A DNA stretch of 27,500 bases from Chrysomallon squamiferum (lineage: Eukaryota > Mollusca > Gastropoda > Neomphalida > Peltospiridae), in contig CM022676.1 in the NCBI GenBank assembly GCA_012295275.1, positions 11,311,844-11,339,343 of the forward strand, read 5' to 3'. A program made the position numbers and the translations under genes. Positions 1 through 11,149 of this stretch are shown one piece after another. Within the stretch, counting starts at the first letter, position 1, and every line of letters starts with the position of its first letter. The notes beneath the pieces were generated by a model. It searched no databases and was not told the DNA's origin. It saw nothing but the letters and a program-made list of their open reading frames with translations.

Positions 1-565
<565 letters not shown>

Positions 566-650
<85 letters not shown>

Positions 651-672
651 CATACATACATACATACATACA
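566..672. repeat. compound (CT)n-(TA)n-(CATA)n microsatellite
   Basis: CT tract to about 627, TA tract to about 650, then CATA repeats. Apparent short reading frames across it consist only of Leu-Ser or Arg-Glu alternation and are artefacts of the repeat. Confidence 0.95.
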
Positions 673-914
673 GAAATGCAAAATATATACAACACGCAAG
701 CACATATATGCACACATATGCATAGCTATTTATGTACATACATACAGAGAAAATAAACACATTCAGAAATGTACACGAATATGATTAGTGTTTAAGTACT
801 TTACTTTTGTTTTCGTTGTTTTCTGTATTTAGTTTATTTTCGATGCAAAAGAGACGTATATGGTAAGAGAGTTGTAGAATATCAGCTAATTCGGTTTGTC
901 ATCATCATGATCAG

Positions 915-995
915 CATATTTATTGTTATTATTATTATTGTTGTTGTTGTTATTGTTGTTATTATTATTGTTATCATAGTTATTGTTATTTTCAG
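915..995 (+). promoter_or_regulatory. probable 3' splice site: (T/TA/TG)-rich tract ending in TTATTTTCAG
   Basis: A long U-rich run of ATT/GTT triplets ends in TTTTCAG at 989-995, immediately before the open frame of the repeat protein. This is the usual polypyrimidine tract plus AG of a metazoan intron acceptor. It suggests that the exon begins at 996 and that the intron is phase 1. This is inferred from the consensus only. Confidence 0.5.
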
Positions 996-3843
996 ACCAC
1001 GAGTCAGTCAGTCTCACTGTAAACGAGTCGATGGCTACTTCAATGCAGCAGCCGCTAGAGTCCAACGTCAGCAGCGTGGTTGACGAAGAGAAGCAGACAC
1101 CAGCAGAGGAGCACACAGAACGTGCAGAGTCGCAAACAGCTGGTGAAGACGTTGACGCCACAGCAAGCAAGAAAGAGGTTGTGGAGAAACCAGCAGAAGA
1201 ACAAAAACCTGCAGAAATAGAACAGAAACCTGCAGAAACAGAACAGAAACCCGCAGAAACAGAACAGCAACCCGTAGAAGTAGTACAGAAACCTACAGAA
1301 GTAGACGATAAGCCTGTAGAAGTAGAAACGCAACCAGCAGATGAACAAAAACCTGTTGAAGTAGAAACAAAACCTGCAGAAGAACAAAAACCTGTTGAAG
1401 TAGAAACAAAACCTGCAGAAGAACAAAAACCTGTTGAAGTAGAAACAAAACCTGCAGAAGAACAAAAACCTGTTGAGGTAGAAACAAAACCTGCAGAAGA
1501 ACAAAAACCTGTTGAAGTAGAAACAAAACCTGTAGAAGAACAAAAACCTGTTGAAGTAGAAACAAAACCTGCAGAAGAACAAAAACCTGTTGAAGTAGAA
1601 ACACAAGCTGCTGAAGAACAAAAACCTGTTGAAGGTGAAACACAAGCTGCTGAAGAACAAAAACCTGCTGAAGTAGAAACACAAGCTGCTGAAGAACAAA
1701 AAGCTGATGAAGTAGAAACACAACCTGCAGAACAAAAACCTGCTGAAGTAGAAACACAAGCTGCAGAAGAACAAAAACCTGTTGAAGTAGAAACACAAGC
1801 TGCTGAAGAACAAAAACCTGCTGAAGTAGAAACACAAGCTGCTGAAGAACAAAAACCTGTTGAAGTAGAAACACAACCATCAGAAGAACAAAAACCTGCT
1901 GAAGTAGAAACACAAGCTGCTGAAGAACAAAAAGCTGCTGAAGTAGAAACACAACCTGCAGAACAAAAACCTGCTGAAGTAGAAACACAAGCTGCAGAAG
2001 AACAAAAACCTGTTGAAGTAGAAACACAAGCTGCTGAAGAACAAAAACCTGCTGAAGTAGAAACACAAGCTGCTGAAGAACAAAAACCTGTTGAAGTAGA
2101 AACACAACCATCAGAAGAACAAAAACCTGTTGAAGTAGAAACACAAGCTGCTGAAGAACAAAAACCTGCTGAAGTAGAAACAAAACCTGCAGAAGAACAA
2201 ACACCTACTGAAGTAGAAACGCAACCAGCAGATGAACAAAAACCTGTTGAAGTAGAAACAAAACCTGCTGAAGTAGAAACACAAGCTGCAGAGGAACAAA
2301 AACCTACTGAAGTAGAAAAAAGACCTGTTGAAGTTGAAACACAGCCATCAGAAGAACAAAAACCTGCTGAAGTAGAAACACAAGCTGCAGAAGAACAAAA
2401 ACTTGCTGAAGTAGAAACACAAGCTGCAGAAGAACAAAAACCTACTGAAGTAGAAACACAACCTCCAGAAGAACAAAAACCTACTGAAGTAGAAACGCAA
2501 CCTGCAGAACAAAAACCTACTGAAGTAGAAACACAACCTCCAGAAGAACAAAAACCTACTGAAGTAGAAACGCAACCTGCAGAACAAAAACCTACTGAAG
2601 TAGAAACGCAACCTGCAGAACAAAAACCTACTGAAGTAGAAACGCAACCTGCAGAACAAAAACCTTCTGAAGCAGAAACGCAACCTGCAGAAGAACAAAA
2701 ACCTACTGAAGTAGAAACACAAGCTGCAGAAGAACAAAAACCTGTTGAAGTAGAAACACAAGCTGCAGAAGAACAAAAACCTGTTGAAGTAGAAACAAAA
2801 CCTGCAGAAGTAGAAACACAAGCTGCAGAAGAACAAAAACCTGCTGAAGTAAAAACAAAACCTGCAGAACATAAACCTGCTGAAGTAGAAACAAAACCTG
2901 CAGAAGAACAAAAACCTGCTGAAGTAGAAACACAAGCTGCAGAACAAAAACCTGTTGAAGTAGAAACACAAGCTGCAGAAGAACAAAAACCTGTTGAAGT
3001 AGAAACACAAGCTGCAGAAGAACAAAAACCTGTTGAAGTAGAAACACAGCCTGCAGAAGAACAAAAACCTGTTGAAGCAGAAACGCAACCTGTTGAAGTA
3101 GAAACACAAGCTGCAGAAGAACAAAACCTGCTGAAGTAGAAACACAAGCTGCAGAAGAACACAAACCTGCTGAAGTAGAAACACAAGCTGCAGAAGAACA
3201 AAAACCTGCTGAAGTAGAAACAGAAGCTGCAGAACAAAAACCTGCTGAAGTAGAAACACAACCTGCAGAAGAACAAAAACCTGCTGAAGTAGAAACACAA
3301 CCTGCAGAACAAAAACTTCCTGAAGTAGAAACACAACCTGCAGAACAAAAACCTGCTGAAGTAGAAACACAACCATCAGAACAAAAACCTACTGAAGTAG
3401 AAATAAAACCTGCAGATGAACAAAAACCTGCTGAAGTAGAAACGCAATCTGCACTAGAGCAAAAACCTGCTGAAGTAGAAACACAAAAAGATGAAGGAAA
3501 GTCTGAAGACGAGTCCAAACCACACGCGGAGAAGAAACAAGAAGCCACAGAGGCAAAACCTGTGGTTGAAGATCTCAAACCTACAGATGATGAACCTAAA
3601 CCTGCAGAAGTTGACTCAGAACCTACAGACGATGCAAACAAGGTTCCAGACAAGAATGACGTCACCGAACCGGACTCGGCCGTAAAACTTGAGTCTTCCG
3701 TGGAGTCGCCAGCACCGCGCGAGACGACTACAGAACACAGCAACAACATCGACGACATTTCCTCAACAGCGTCAGCGGAGACGGTGAAAGAGGCGGAGTT
3801 CAAGGAATCCGAGGCCCCAGCCCAGGGAGAAGTCGCCGCCTAG
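996..3843 (+). CDS. Glu/Pro/Gln-rich tandem-repeat protein, probable terminal exon, with a one-base frameshift
   Basis: The frame is open from a probable splice acceptor at 995; the first in-frame ATG is at 1031. About 100 residues of unique acidic sequence are followed by roughly 55 imperfect copies of a 12-13-residue unit (EVETQAAEEQKPV; variants ETKPAEE, ETQPSEE, ETQPAEQ). From about 3481 a unique tail contains KSEDESKPHAEKK and ends in EGEVAA-like residues before a TAG at 3841-3843. Each unit has about four Glu to one Lys, so the chain is strongly acidic, with no hydrophobic segment or recognisable domain; it is probably disordered. At 3123-3126 the usual A5 of the CAAAAACCT motif is A4. 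This shifts the frame and gives a stop at 3137-3139, yet the +1 frame continues the same repeat and the tail without a stop. The shift is therefore either a recent mutation or a homopolymer sequencing error. The function is unknown; the unit resembles other low-complexity cytoskeletal or sheath-type repeats only in composition. Confidence 0.65.
1342..3480 (+). repeat. coding minisatellite, 36/39-bp units with higher-order structure
   Basis: The units are 39 bp (13 codons) or 36 bp (12 codons), so length changes keep the frame. Blocks are visible: nearly identical 39-bp units with AAACCTGCAGAAGAAC at about 1345-1590; a 231-bp higher-order unit (77 codons) repeated at 1703-1933 and 1934-2164; and PPEEQKPTEVETQPAEQKPTEVETQ-type 75-bp doublets at about 2461-2610. 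Confidence 0.9.
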
Positions 3844-4104
3844 TGATGTGTACACCCGCACACACCCTAACAGAAACATTCGTCAACACTTTGTAAAACA
3901 GAGGTACACACCTTCACACACACAGAATGGACTGATCGGGTTTCAGACGAGGCTGGTACAACTGTTGTGCTTTGACGTTTTCTTTGTTTGTGTTAGTTTT
4001 ACATTAACTTCCATTCACACTTTTCTTGTTACTCTTTCTAATATTACACTATGTAACAATCACTCTCGCGCTTGTCTATATATGAAGAATGACGAATGAC
4101 TGAT

Positions 4105-4110
4105 AATAAA
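4105..4110 (+). terminator. polyadenylation signal AATAAA
   Basis: AATAAA lies about 260 nt after the TAG at 3841-3843, in an AT-rich 3' flank. It is a plausible 3' end for the repeat-protein transcript. The only evidence is the hexamer and its position. Confidence 0.45.
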
Positions 4111-4137
4111 TATCTGCCTTATCATAATAGTTGTTTT

Positions 4138-4161
4138 TCTTCTTCTTCTTCTTCTTCTTAA

Positions 4162-4252
<91 letters not shown>
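4138..4252. repeat. (CTT)n then (TTA)n microsatellite
   Basis: A CTT run to about 4159 is followed by TTA triplets to about 4252. Confidence 0.95.
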
Positions 4253-4253
<1 letters not shown>

Positions 4254-4494
4254 GTAACTAAAAGCTGCTACTTTTTGAGTGCATCTGATAATGTTCAAAC
4301 TTAGAGCAATAGCGTGTAGCTGTAATCACGTGATATACAAAGGTGTTAGTAATTTTACTAGAACGTGTCAAGGTAGAAGGCAAAGGTAAATCCGTAAACC
4401 ATAATTATGTGTATTGACAATAATCTTCGTGATTAGCAAAGCTGCAGACAGACAGTAACTGGTTATGTGTAACAACTGTCGCCATCATCAATTT

Positions 4495-4647
4495 TCTTTT
4501 CCTTTATTAATACAGAGTGAAAAATATCACGTATATTTCACGTTTTATATTTTATTTTCCTTTATTTTCAAAGACTCAGTCTTTCTGTACATTGATCACA
4601 CTTCGCCTCAGCCTGTGTATCAACCTTATATAAATAATGTTGAACTC

Positions 4648-4728
<81 letters not shown>

Positions 4729-4983
4729 ATATATATATAGTCTTATCAACAAATTGTTAAATTTTCATTGACACGTTCATGTTCAGTAACCTGTCAAAGA
4801 GATAAGTTTGAGTGATACAAGTCTGATCTGTTCTACGTGTGGAACGAACTACAACTACAATGTTTGTGTGTGTATAAGTGTGTATGTGTCTGTCTGTGTG
4901 TATGTGTATGTGTGTGTGTGTGTGTGTGTGTTTTTGTATGTATATAGGCATGTATATATGTGAACTTAATCCATCCATACATT

Positions 4984-5057
<74 letters not shown>

Positions 5058-5125
5058 GAAATAAAAACAACAGCAACAAAAAAATTAATCTAACTACGGA
5101 TTCCTTTGGGCCTGCAAATGTCAAT
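4495..5125. repeat. duplicated block X, copy 1
   Basis: This block matches 5850-6446 along most of its length. Shared landmarks are GAGTGAAAAATATCACGT near the left end, CTTCGCCTCAG, GTTAAATTTTCATTGACACG, CTGATCTGTTCTACGTGTGG and CCTTTGGGCCTGCAAATGTC near the right end. It contains a CT tract (4651-4724), a GT-rich tract (about 4868-4932) and an AT tract (4988-5055). Short ORFs in it are conserved between copies only because the DNA is duplicated. No protein family is recognised. Confidence 0.85.
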
Positions 5126-5232
5126 GTACCACCAGGCGCCTTTAAACCGAGTTGCACAGCTATGTGTGTAGTTGTCTAAATCTTTGTCTTTTGTAGAAAA
5201 GCTGCAACCATTGTGTGTCGTGAGAGCATCCC
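5126..5232 (-). pseudogene. truncated copy of an FBG-domain terminal exon (5' part of exon 5)
   Basis: On the minus strand this matches the first 105 bp of the last exon of gene A (8353-8455). It encodes the segment from the Ca-site loop (FSTKDKDLD) to FKGAWWY and then stops matching at about 5125, where block X begins. The splice acceptor (AACAG before GGGAT) is preserved at the 5232 side. It keeps two bases (a fourth CA) that gene A lacks, so its frame is intact over this stretch. Without the rest of the domain, it is a relic of a duplicated or rearranged gene rather than a gene. Confidence 0.85.
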
Positions 5233-5849
5233 CTGTTTAAATTAAACACAACCAGTGAGTAGAGTAGCGAAAATGTCAGTTTTTAGGTCATTTTTAGATC
5301 GTTATTACAAATTAGCAGCATGGAAGTTTTACAAACACCTTCTGATATAGTGTGTCATTCTATAACAAGTAAAACACTATTACAAGATTAAAAGTAATTT
5401 ATTGACTCTGGGAACGTTGCAAGTAACAGAGGAAGCATTGAGGTGTGAAGAGGAAATTAAACATTTCATTATTGTAAAGATATATGAACGTACGTACAAA
5501 CATACAGACATATTGACTGATTAGTTATTATCAGGAACAGAAAATAAATAACAATAAATATTACTAGACACAGGAATGTATTGATGTACCTGAACAAGTT
5601 TTTTTGGGGTTTTTTTTGTTTTCGTTTTTTTCTACATATTAGTTTATTTATTCATTTTTTTATTTATTCATTTTTTTATTAATTTAATTAAAACCTGCAA
5701 CAATAGATAAAACTGGGCCCGTTTCCTGATTAAATTAGACATAAGCACTGAGTTGAAGAACGAAAAATGAAAGACTATTTGAATCAACCAGCTGTGACTA
5801 TAAATCTGCTAGAATTTTTATGTGTATTTATTTATTCAATTATTTTTAT

Positions 5850-6446
<597 letters not shown>

Positions 6447-7674
6447 ATTTCTGTCGTCTAACAAAGAGCAAAGACTGACAAGAACATCGTGCAGTGTGGG
6501 AGTCGCCATACTAACTGAAGAAAGTGCTGCACGACGGGACAAAGAATAAAATGCATTTGGTGCCTCAGATCATTAGAAGTGCGTTTTGAAAATCATTTAC
6601 TGCTGATTGTCTGAGACTTTTTTTAATATTATTAGTTAGTTTTTGTTGTTGTTTTTGTTGTTTTTTTTTTTTTTTTTTAATTCTAAAACTGTTAACGATG
6701 TAACATCAATAACATTACCAGATTAAATGTCTATACTAGTCAACTCAAATTAGGGAGAGATAAGGATTTTCATCCTATTCTTTGAAATTTGGAAAAGAAA
6801 AAGAAGTTCTTAAACAGAAAATGCAGATTAGGTACGTGCCCAAAGCTTTATATTTTCTGCCATCAAAGGCAAAGGAAATATTCCAAATATTCTAATGCTA
6901 ATACTCTAATGATAACGAATAATTCTAGGTAGAAAAGGTAAAACAAAAAAAATCATTGGAATCTTGTTCCGAATGACAAAGCTTCTAAGTCCTAAAGTGA
7001 ACACAGGCATTAAATAACAAGGATGCATCCAACTGAAAATTGACAAGTTATCTACAAGTGTACAGATGAGGATAACAATGACATAAAGACATAACTGAAT
7101 TTCTCTTGTCTGAATGATGATACGTCTAAATGATAATTAGCGAGCTATCTGAAAATGATCCACTGGATAACAAATGCTCGCCAGAGAAAGATACTCAACA
7201 GTGAAGTATCTACAGAATGGTTCTAACAGCTTTTTTCAGGATACTGGCAGAGGAATATAGCAAATCTATTCTAAATGAAACCATCGCGTAACTAGTTGTG
7301 AACAGTATAATTTATAGCTACCTCTGCCAACAACGACTGCAAAAATACAACTGAACTTAGTGAACTTATTGAAAAAGTTCATTCAGACAGAATATAATTA
7401 ATTTATTATACAATAGCTTTTCCCATAAATCAGTTGGTGATAAACACGATGTTTTTTCTTGAAAAAAACAAAAAAGAAACAGTAGGTTTAGAACTTATTA
7501 TTCTTTTCTGTTCGCCTCTTTGCATAGCTTTGTTGTACGACTGGAAAATTCGTCACAATGCAAAATGGATGAACAACTGTAAAACGTATATATTTATATG
7601 CTAGTCCATCACTATTTGTATCACAATCTACGTGTTCGAAATGCATGAAGTTACCATGGCGAGTCAAGAAACAG
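6447..7674. other. unassigned spacer
   Basis: AT-rich sequence with an 18-base T run at 6661-6678. No exon with convincing splice sites, no RNA gene and no terminal repeats of a mobile element were seen. An old degenerate mobile element cannot be excluded by eye. Confidence 0.4.
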
Positions 7675-7890
7675 ACTAACACTCTAGAATATTATTCACT
7701 ATTCTTTCTCTAACACACTAACTAACATACTAACACTCTAGAATATTATTCACTCTTCTTTCTCTAACACATTCACCAACATACTAACACTCTAGAATAT
7801 TATTCACTATTCTTTCTCTAACACATTCACTAACATACTAACACACTACATAACTATTCACTCTCCTTTCTCTAAAAGTTTCACTAACAT
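7675..7890. repeat. four-copy 54-bp tandem repeat
   Basis: The units start at 7675, 7729, 7783 and 7837, each exactly 54 bp and beginning ACTAAC. The first three share ACTCTAGAATATTATTCACT; the fourth is more diverged. Confidence 0.95.
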
Positions 7891-7979
7891 ACCAGTACTA
7901 CCTACAGCACTATTCAGTGAAATAAAAACAACACGATATGTAGCTGACATTCAAGTATTTTGTTTTAATGTTTCTTTTA

Positions 7980-8225
7980 ATAATAAACTTTTTTGTTACA
8001 ATATGTTTAGTTATTAGTAACATTTACCATGAATAAATTAGACAACGCGGTATTCCGTGATGTCATTATTACTGGCCACGAAATATATCATGACGTAACT
8101 ACTACGAATACTAACGGCCATATAAAATATCATCACGTCGTTTCTGGGAATACTAGTAACTTTGAAATATACGTCATTTCTATGACTGTGAGACATTATG
8201 ACGTATCTCAGGTGACTGTCTGATC
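7980..8225 (-). other. 3' flank of gene A with degenerate CRE-like array
   Basis: Spaced motifs related to TGACGTCAT occur at roughly 8057 (TGATGTCAT), 8090 (TGACGTAAC), 8134 (TCACGTCGT), 8171 (TACGTCATT) and 8199 (TGACGTATC), separated by GAATACTA-like spacers. The array corresponds to the better preserved arrays beside genes B, C and D. Confidence 0.6.
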
Positions 8226-9338
8226 TTCATAACAGTTGTCTTCAGTGAGTACCGTAAGCCTCGCCACGGTTTCCAGTTTACTCCATCAGCGTATGAAGAA
8301 TGGCTGCCTCTGAGATACTGACCATTCAGGTTTGAAAGATGACAGCTGTTGTACCACCAGGCGCCTTTAAACCGAGTTGCACAGCTATGTGTGTAGTTGT
8401 CTAAATCTTTGTCTTTTGTAGAAAAGCTGCAACCATTGTGTCGTGAGAGCATCCCCTGTTTAAATTAAACATAACCAGTGAGTAGAGTAGCGAAAATGTC
8501 AGTTTTTAGGTCATTTTTAGATCGTTATTACAAATTAGCAGCATGGAAGTTTTACAAACACCTTCTCATATAGTGTGTCATTCTATAACAAGTAAAACAC
8601 TATTACAAGATGAAAAGTAATTTATTGGCTCTGGCAGTTTGTTTATTTATTTACTTTTTTATTCATTTAATTGAAACCTGCAACCATAGAGAAACCTGGG
8701 CCCGTTTCCTGATTAAATTAGACATAGCCACTGAGTTGAAGAAAGAAAAATGAAAGACTATTTGAATCAACAAGCTGTGACTATAAATCTGCTAAAACTT
8801 TTATGTCTGTTTATTTATTCAGTTATTTTTATTAATATAGAGTGAAAAATATCACGTATATTTCACATATTATATATTTTAAATAAATTTACCAGCATTT
8901 CCACTGTAGTTTCCTATTGACAACCGGAAACCGTCTGCCTCTGAACTTACAGAAAAATCTTCATACTCAGCGTAAGCTGTATTCCCGTCAAAATCTTCCA
9001 AGTCAAATCTCAGATCATATTTACTTTGATTTGTTAATCTGTGTATCCTTTCATTTCCTAAAACACAAAGCACAAACTGGTTAATTGAACCGTTTGTTAA
9101 CTACAATTAAAACAAATAAAAACCTTAGCAGAGATTAAATTTCACACTTTCTGTACGTTTCATTTTTAGAAATTAACATAGACTCGTACATACACACACT
9201 ACACACACAGACAAACAAACATTCATCCATCCGTCCATCCACCCATCCATAAATACATATATACATACATTACTACACACACACACACACACACATACAC
9301 ACACAGACACACACACACACACACACAGACACACACAG

Positions 9339-9372
<34 letters not shown>

Positions 9373-10810
9373 AGACAGACAGACAGACAGAATGATAAAC
9401 GTACCTAACCAGAATTCATTTGTTACGTTTCCGAATCCGGTTTTATAATCATCCCATCCTCTGTAGAAATCTTCTGATCCGTCTGTCCGTCTCTGAATAA
9501 CCTGAAAAACATTAAAATATCATCACACTACACAACTGTCTTTTCCATCACCACTGCTTTTACTACTACAATTACAACAACAAGAACTACTACGACTAAG
9601 ACTAGGTAATAGTGGCTGCTGCTGCTACTAATATTGTTATAACTACCAATGCTAATATTGCTACTACTGATATTACTCTTACAGCAACAACTACAATTAA
9701 TGCTACTACTACTATTACTTCTAATACATTATGACATCTGTACTTACTCACTGAAAAACCAGAAATAAACATAGACTCGTACATACACACATACATATAT
9801 AGATGCATTCTTACAAACATACATACAGACATACACACATACATACATACACTGGTAGATATACGAGTCTTTGTTTATTTCTGGAAAGAAACAGAAAGAT
9901 AGAAGAAAAAACAATTACGAAGAAACAAGAGAAAAGTTTAACTTACCAGCCACGCCTCAGTGTTGTGTGAAATTTCACAAAACGCATCAAATGAATCTCC
10001 CCCATCACGTGGTTGAATTGTGAAAACTCCATTGACGTAATTTCCTTGCATCATGACGTCATAGCAGTCACCAGGTTTTCCTGAAACATGTTCTACAAGA
10101 ACAAGAAACACGTGCATCAACGCAATATACATAAATCTGAACCTCTATCCTTCCATCCATCCATCTATGCATTCCTCCATTCGTCTGTCCTTCACTCCGA
10201 CCTTCCTTTTATCCAAATATTAACTTCTGTGTATTAAAGTAAATACATACACAACTTTCTTTCCTCCGTCCGTCAGTCATTTTTCACTTAAAGTCATATT
10301 AATTTTTTCTATGTGACACTTACACCTGGAGAAACGGTTACCACTGGTTTAGACGTGTTTGTTAAATTTTAACAGATGAACTTATGTAAGAAATGATCTA
10401 AAATATTTCTAAAGTGAGTCTAGAAATTAAAATGCACTGAACTTAAGTTTAGAGTGAGCAGAGATTGTAAGTTACAGATGATCAACACAGTACTTACCAT
10501 AAGCTTTCATTCCAGTTTGTTTGACAAACGACAGTAAATAAAATCTCTTACTGTACATATAGCATACGTCATGGTCTGCGAAAACTCCTGTACACGTGAC
10601 GTCATCAAAACAGTTCATGGCGCATACTTGTCTGGACACAGTGAGACTGGATAAAGGTGTTTCCAGAGGTTTCAAGTCGTTGTACAGAAAAGAAACACGA
10701 AATGTTTTGTTACCACACGAACTTTGATAAGACAACTGAACTATGAAACTGATTAAAACTGTAATAAGGTAAACAGACTGTCTGAATTCTGTGACACCTA
10801 GAATGTACAT
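8180..10810 (-). pseudogene. gene A: PAN/apple + fibrinogen C-terminal domain protein, frameshifted in the last exon
   Basis: Five exons in gene order: 10810-10498 (ATG at 10810-10808), 10092-9947, 9501-9405, 9057-8893, 8455-8180. Exon 1 gives a hydrophobic leader (YLITVLISFIV) and a PAN/apple-like domain (SRQVCAMNCFDDVTCTG). Exon 2 has the first FBG cysteines (GDCYDVMM, FCEI). Exon 3 has [16 protein letters not shown] and NEFWLG, exon 4 has YDLRFDLEDFDGN, and exon 5 has [24 protein letters not shown] and YSLKTTVMKIR. Introns follow the phases of B and C. In exon 5 a CA pair is missing relative to the relic at 5126-5232. Splicing in phase therefore leads to a TAG at 8385-8387 after about 263 residues, losing the calcium site and ligand pocket. 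The normal stop after the MKIRPSPL-type ending is also lost. It is either a young pseudogene, a truncated product or an assembly error. Confidence 0.8.
9266..9392. repeat. (CA)n and (CAGA)n microsatellite in intron 3 of gene A
   Basis: CA repeats with AGAC interruptions, just left of the exon 3 donor at 9404. An antisense frame of alternating Cys-Val across it is an artefact. Confidence 0.9.
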
Positions 10811-10834
10811 ATTTAACCTCGCTATTCCTAACAC

Positions 10835-10862
10835 TGACGTCACTCGATACTTAGTTTATAAA
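10835..10862 (-). promoter_or_regulatory. candidate core promoter of gene A (TTTATAAA plus TGACGTCA)
   Basis: A palindromic TATA-type TTTATAAA lies at 10855-10862, about 45 bp upstream of the ATG at 10810. A perfect CRE palindrome TGACGTCA lies between them at 10835-10842. The spacing would put transcription start near 10828-10832 with a very short leader. This is inferred from motifs. Genes B and C instead have a splice-acceptor-like TTTCATTTCAG at the equivalent place. Confidence 0.35.
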
Positions 10863-11114
10863 TCCTCAAAATAATACTGCGGTGTAATTTCAGTATCAGT
10901 TTTCTAGTTGTAGTTCCTAGTTAAGTTTTGAAACCTAAAAGGTTAAGTGTAGGACGTCAGTTTTTGTTCTACCTGCAATCAATCAGCCGTGTTTTCTCAG
11001 TAAAATAAAATATTTATTTCAGTCATTGACGTTTTATCGATATTTCTCTTTCAGCTATATTTTTGAAACTGTTTTTATTATTTTATTTTATTTTATTTTA
11101 TTTTATTTATTTAT

Positions 11115-11149
<35 letters not shown>

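Noticed and set aside
886-3376. Long minus-strand frames (up to 828 residues) rich in Ser/Thr/Cys/Phe opposite the repeat protein
   Set aside because: They are antisense shadows of the 36/39-bp coding repeat. The unit length is a multiple of three and lacks reverse-complement stops, so several frames stay open. Only the plus frame has unique non-repeat flanks that remain open to a natural stop.
6447-7674. Possible degraded retrotransposon
   Set aside because: No open frame with reverse-transcriptase or transposase motifs and no terminal repeats visible by eye; a repeat-library search would be decisive.
10165-10260. CCATCCATC/CCTTCC-like text between exons 1 and 2 of gene A, considered as a short array
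   Set aside because: Too short and irregular; an ordinary low-complexity intron.
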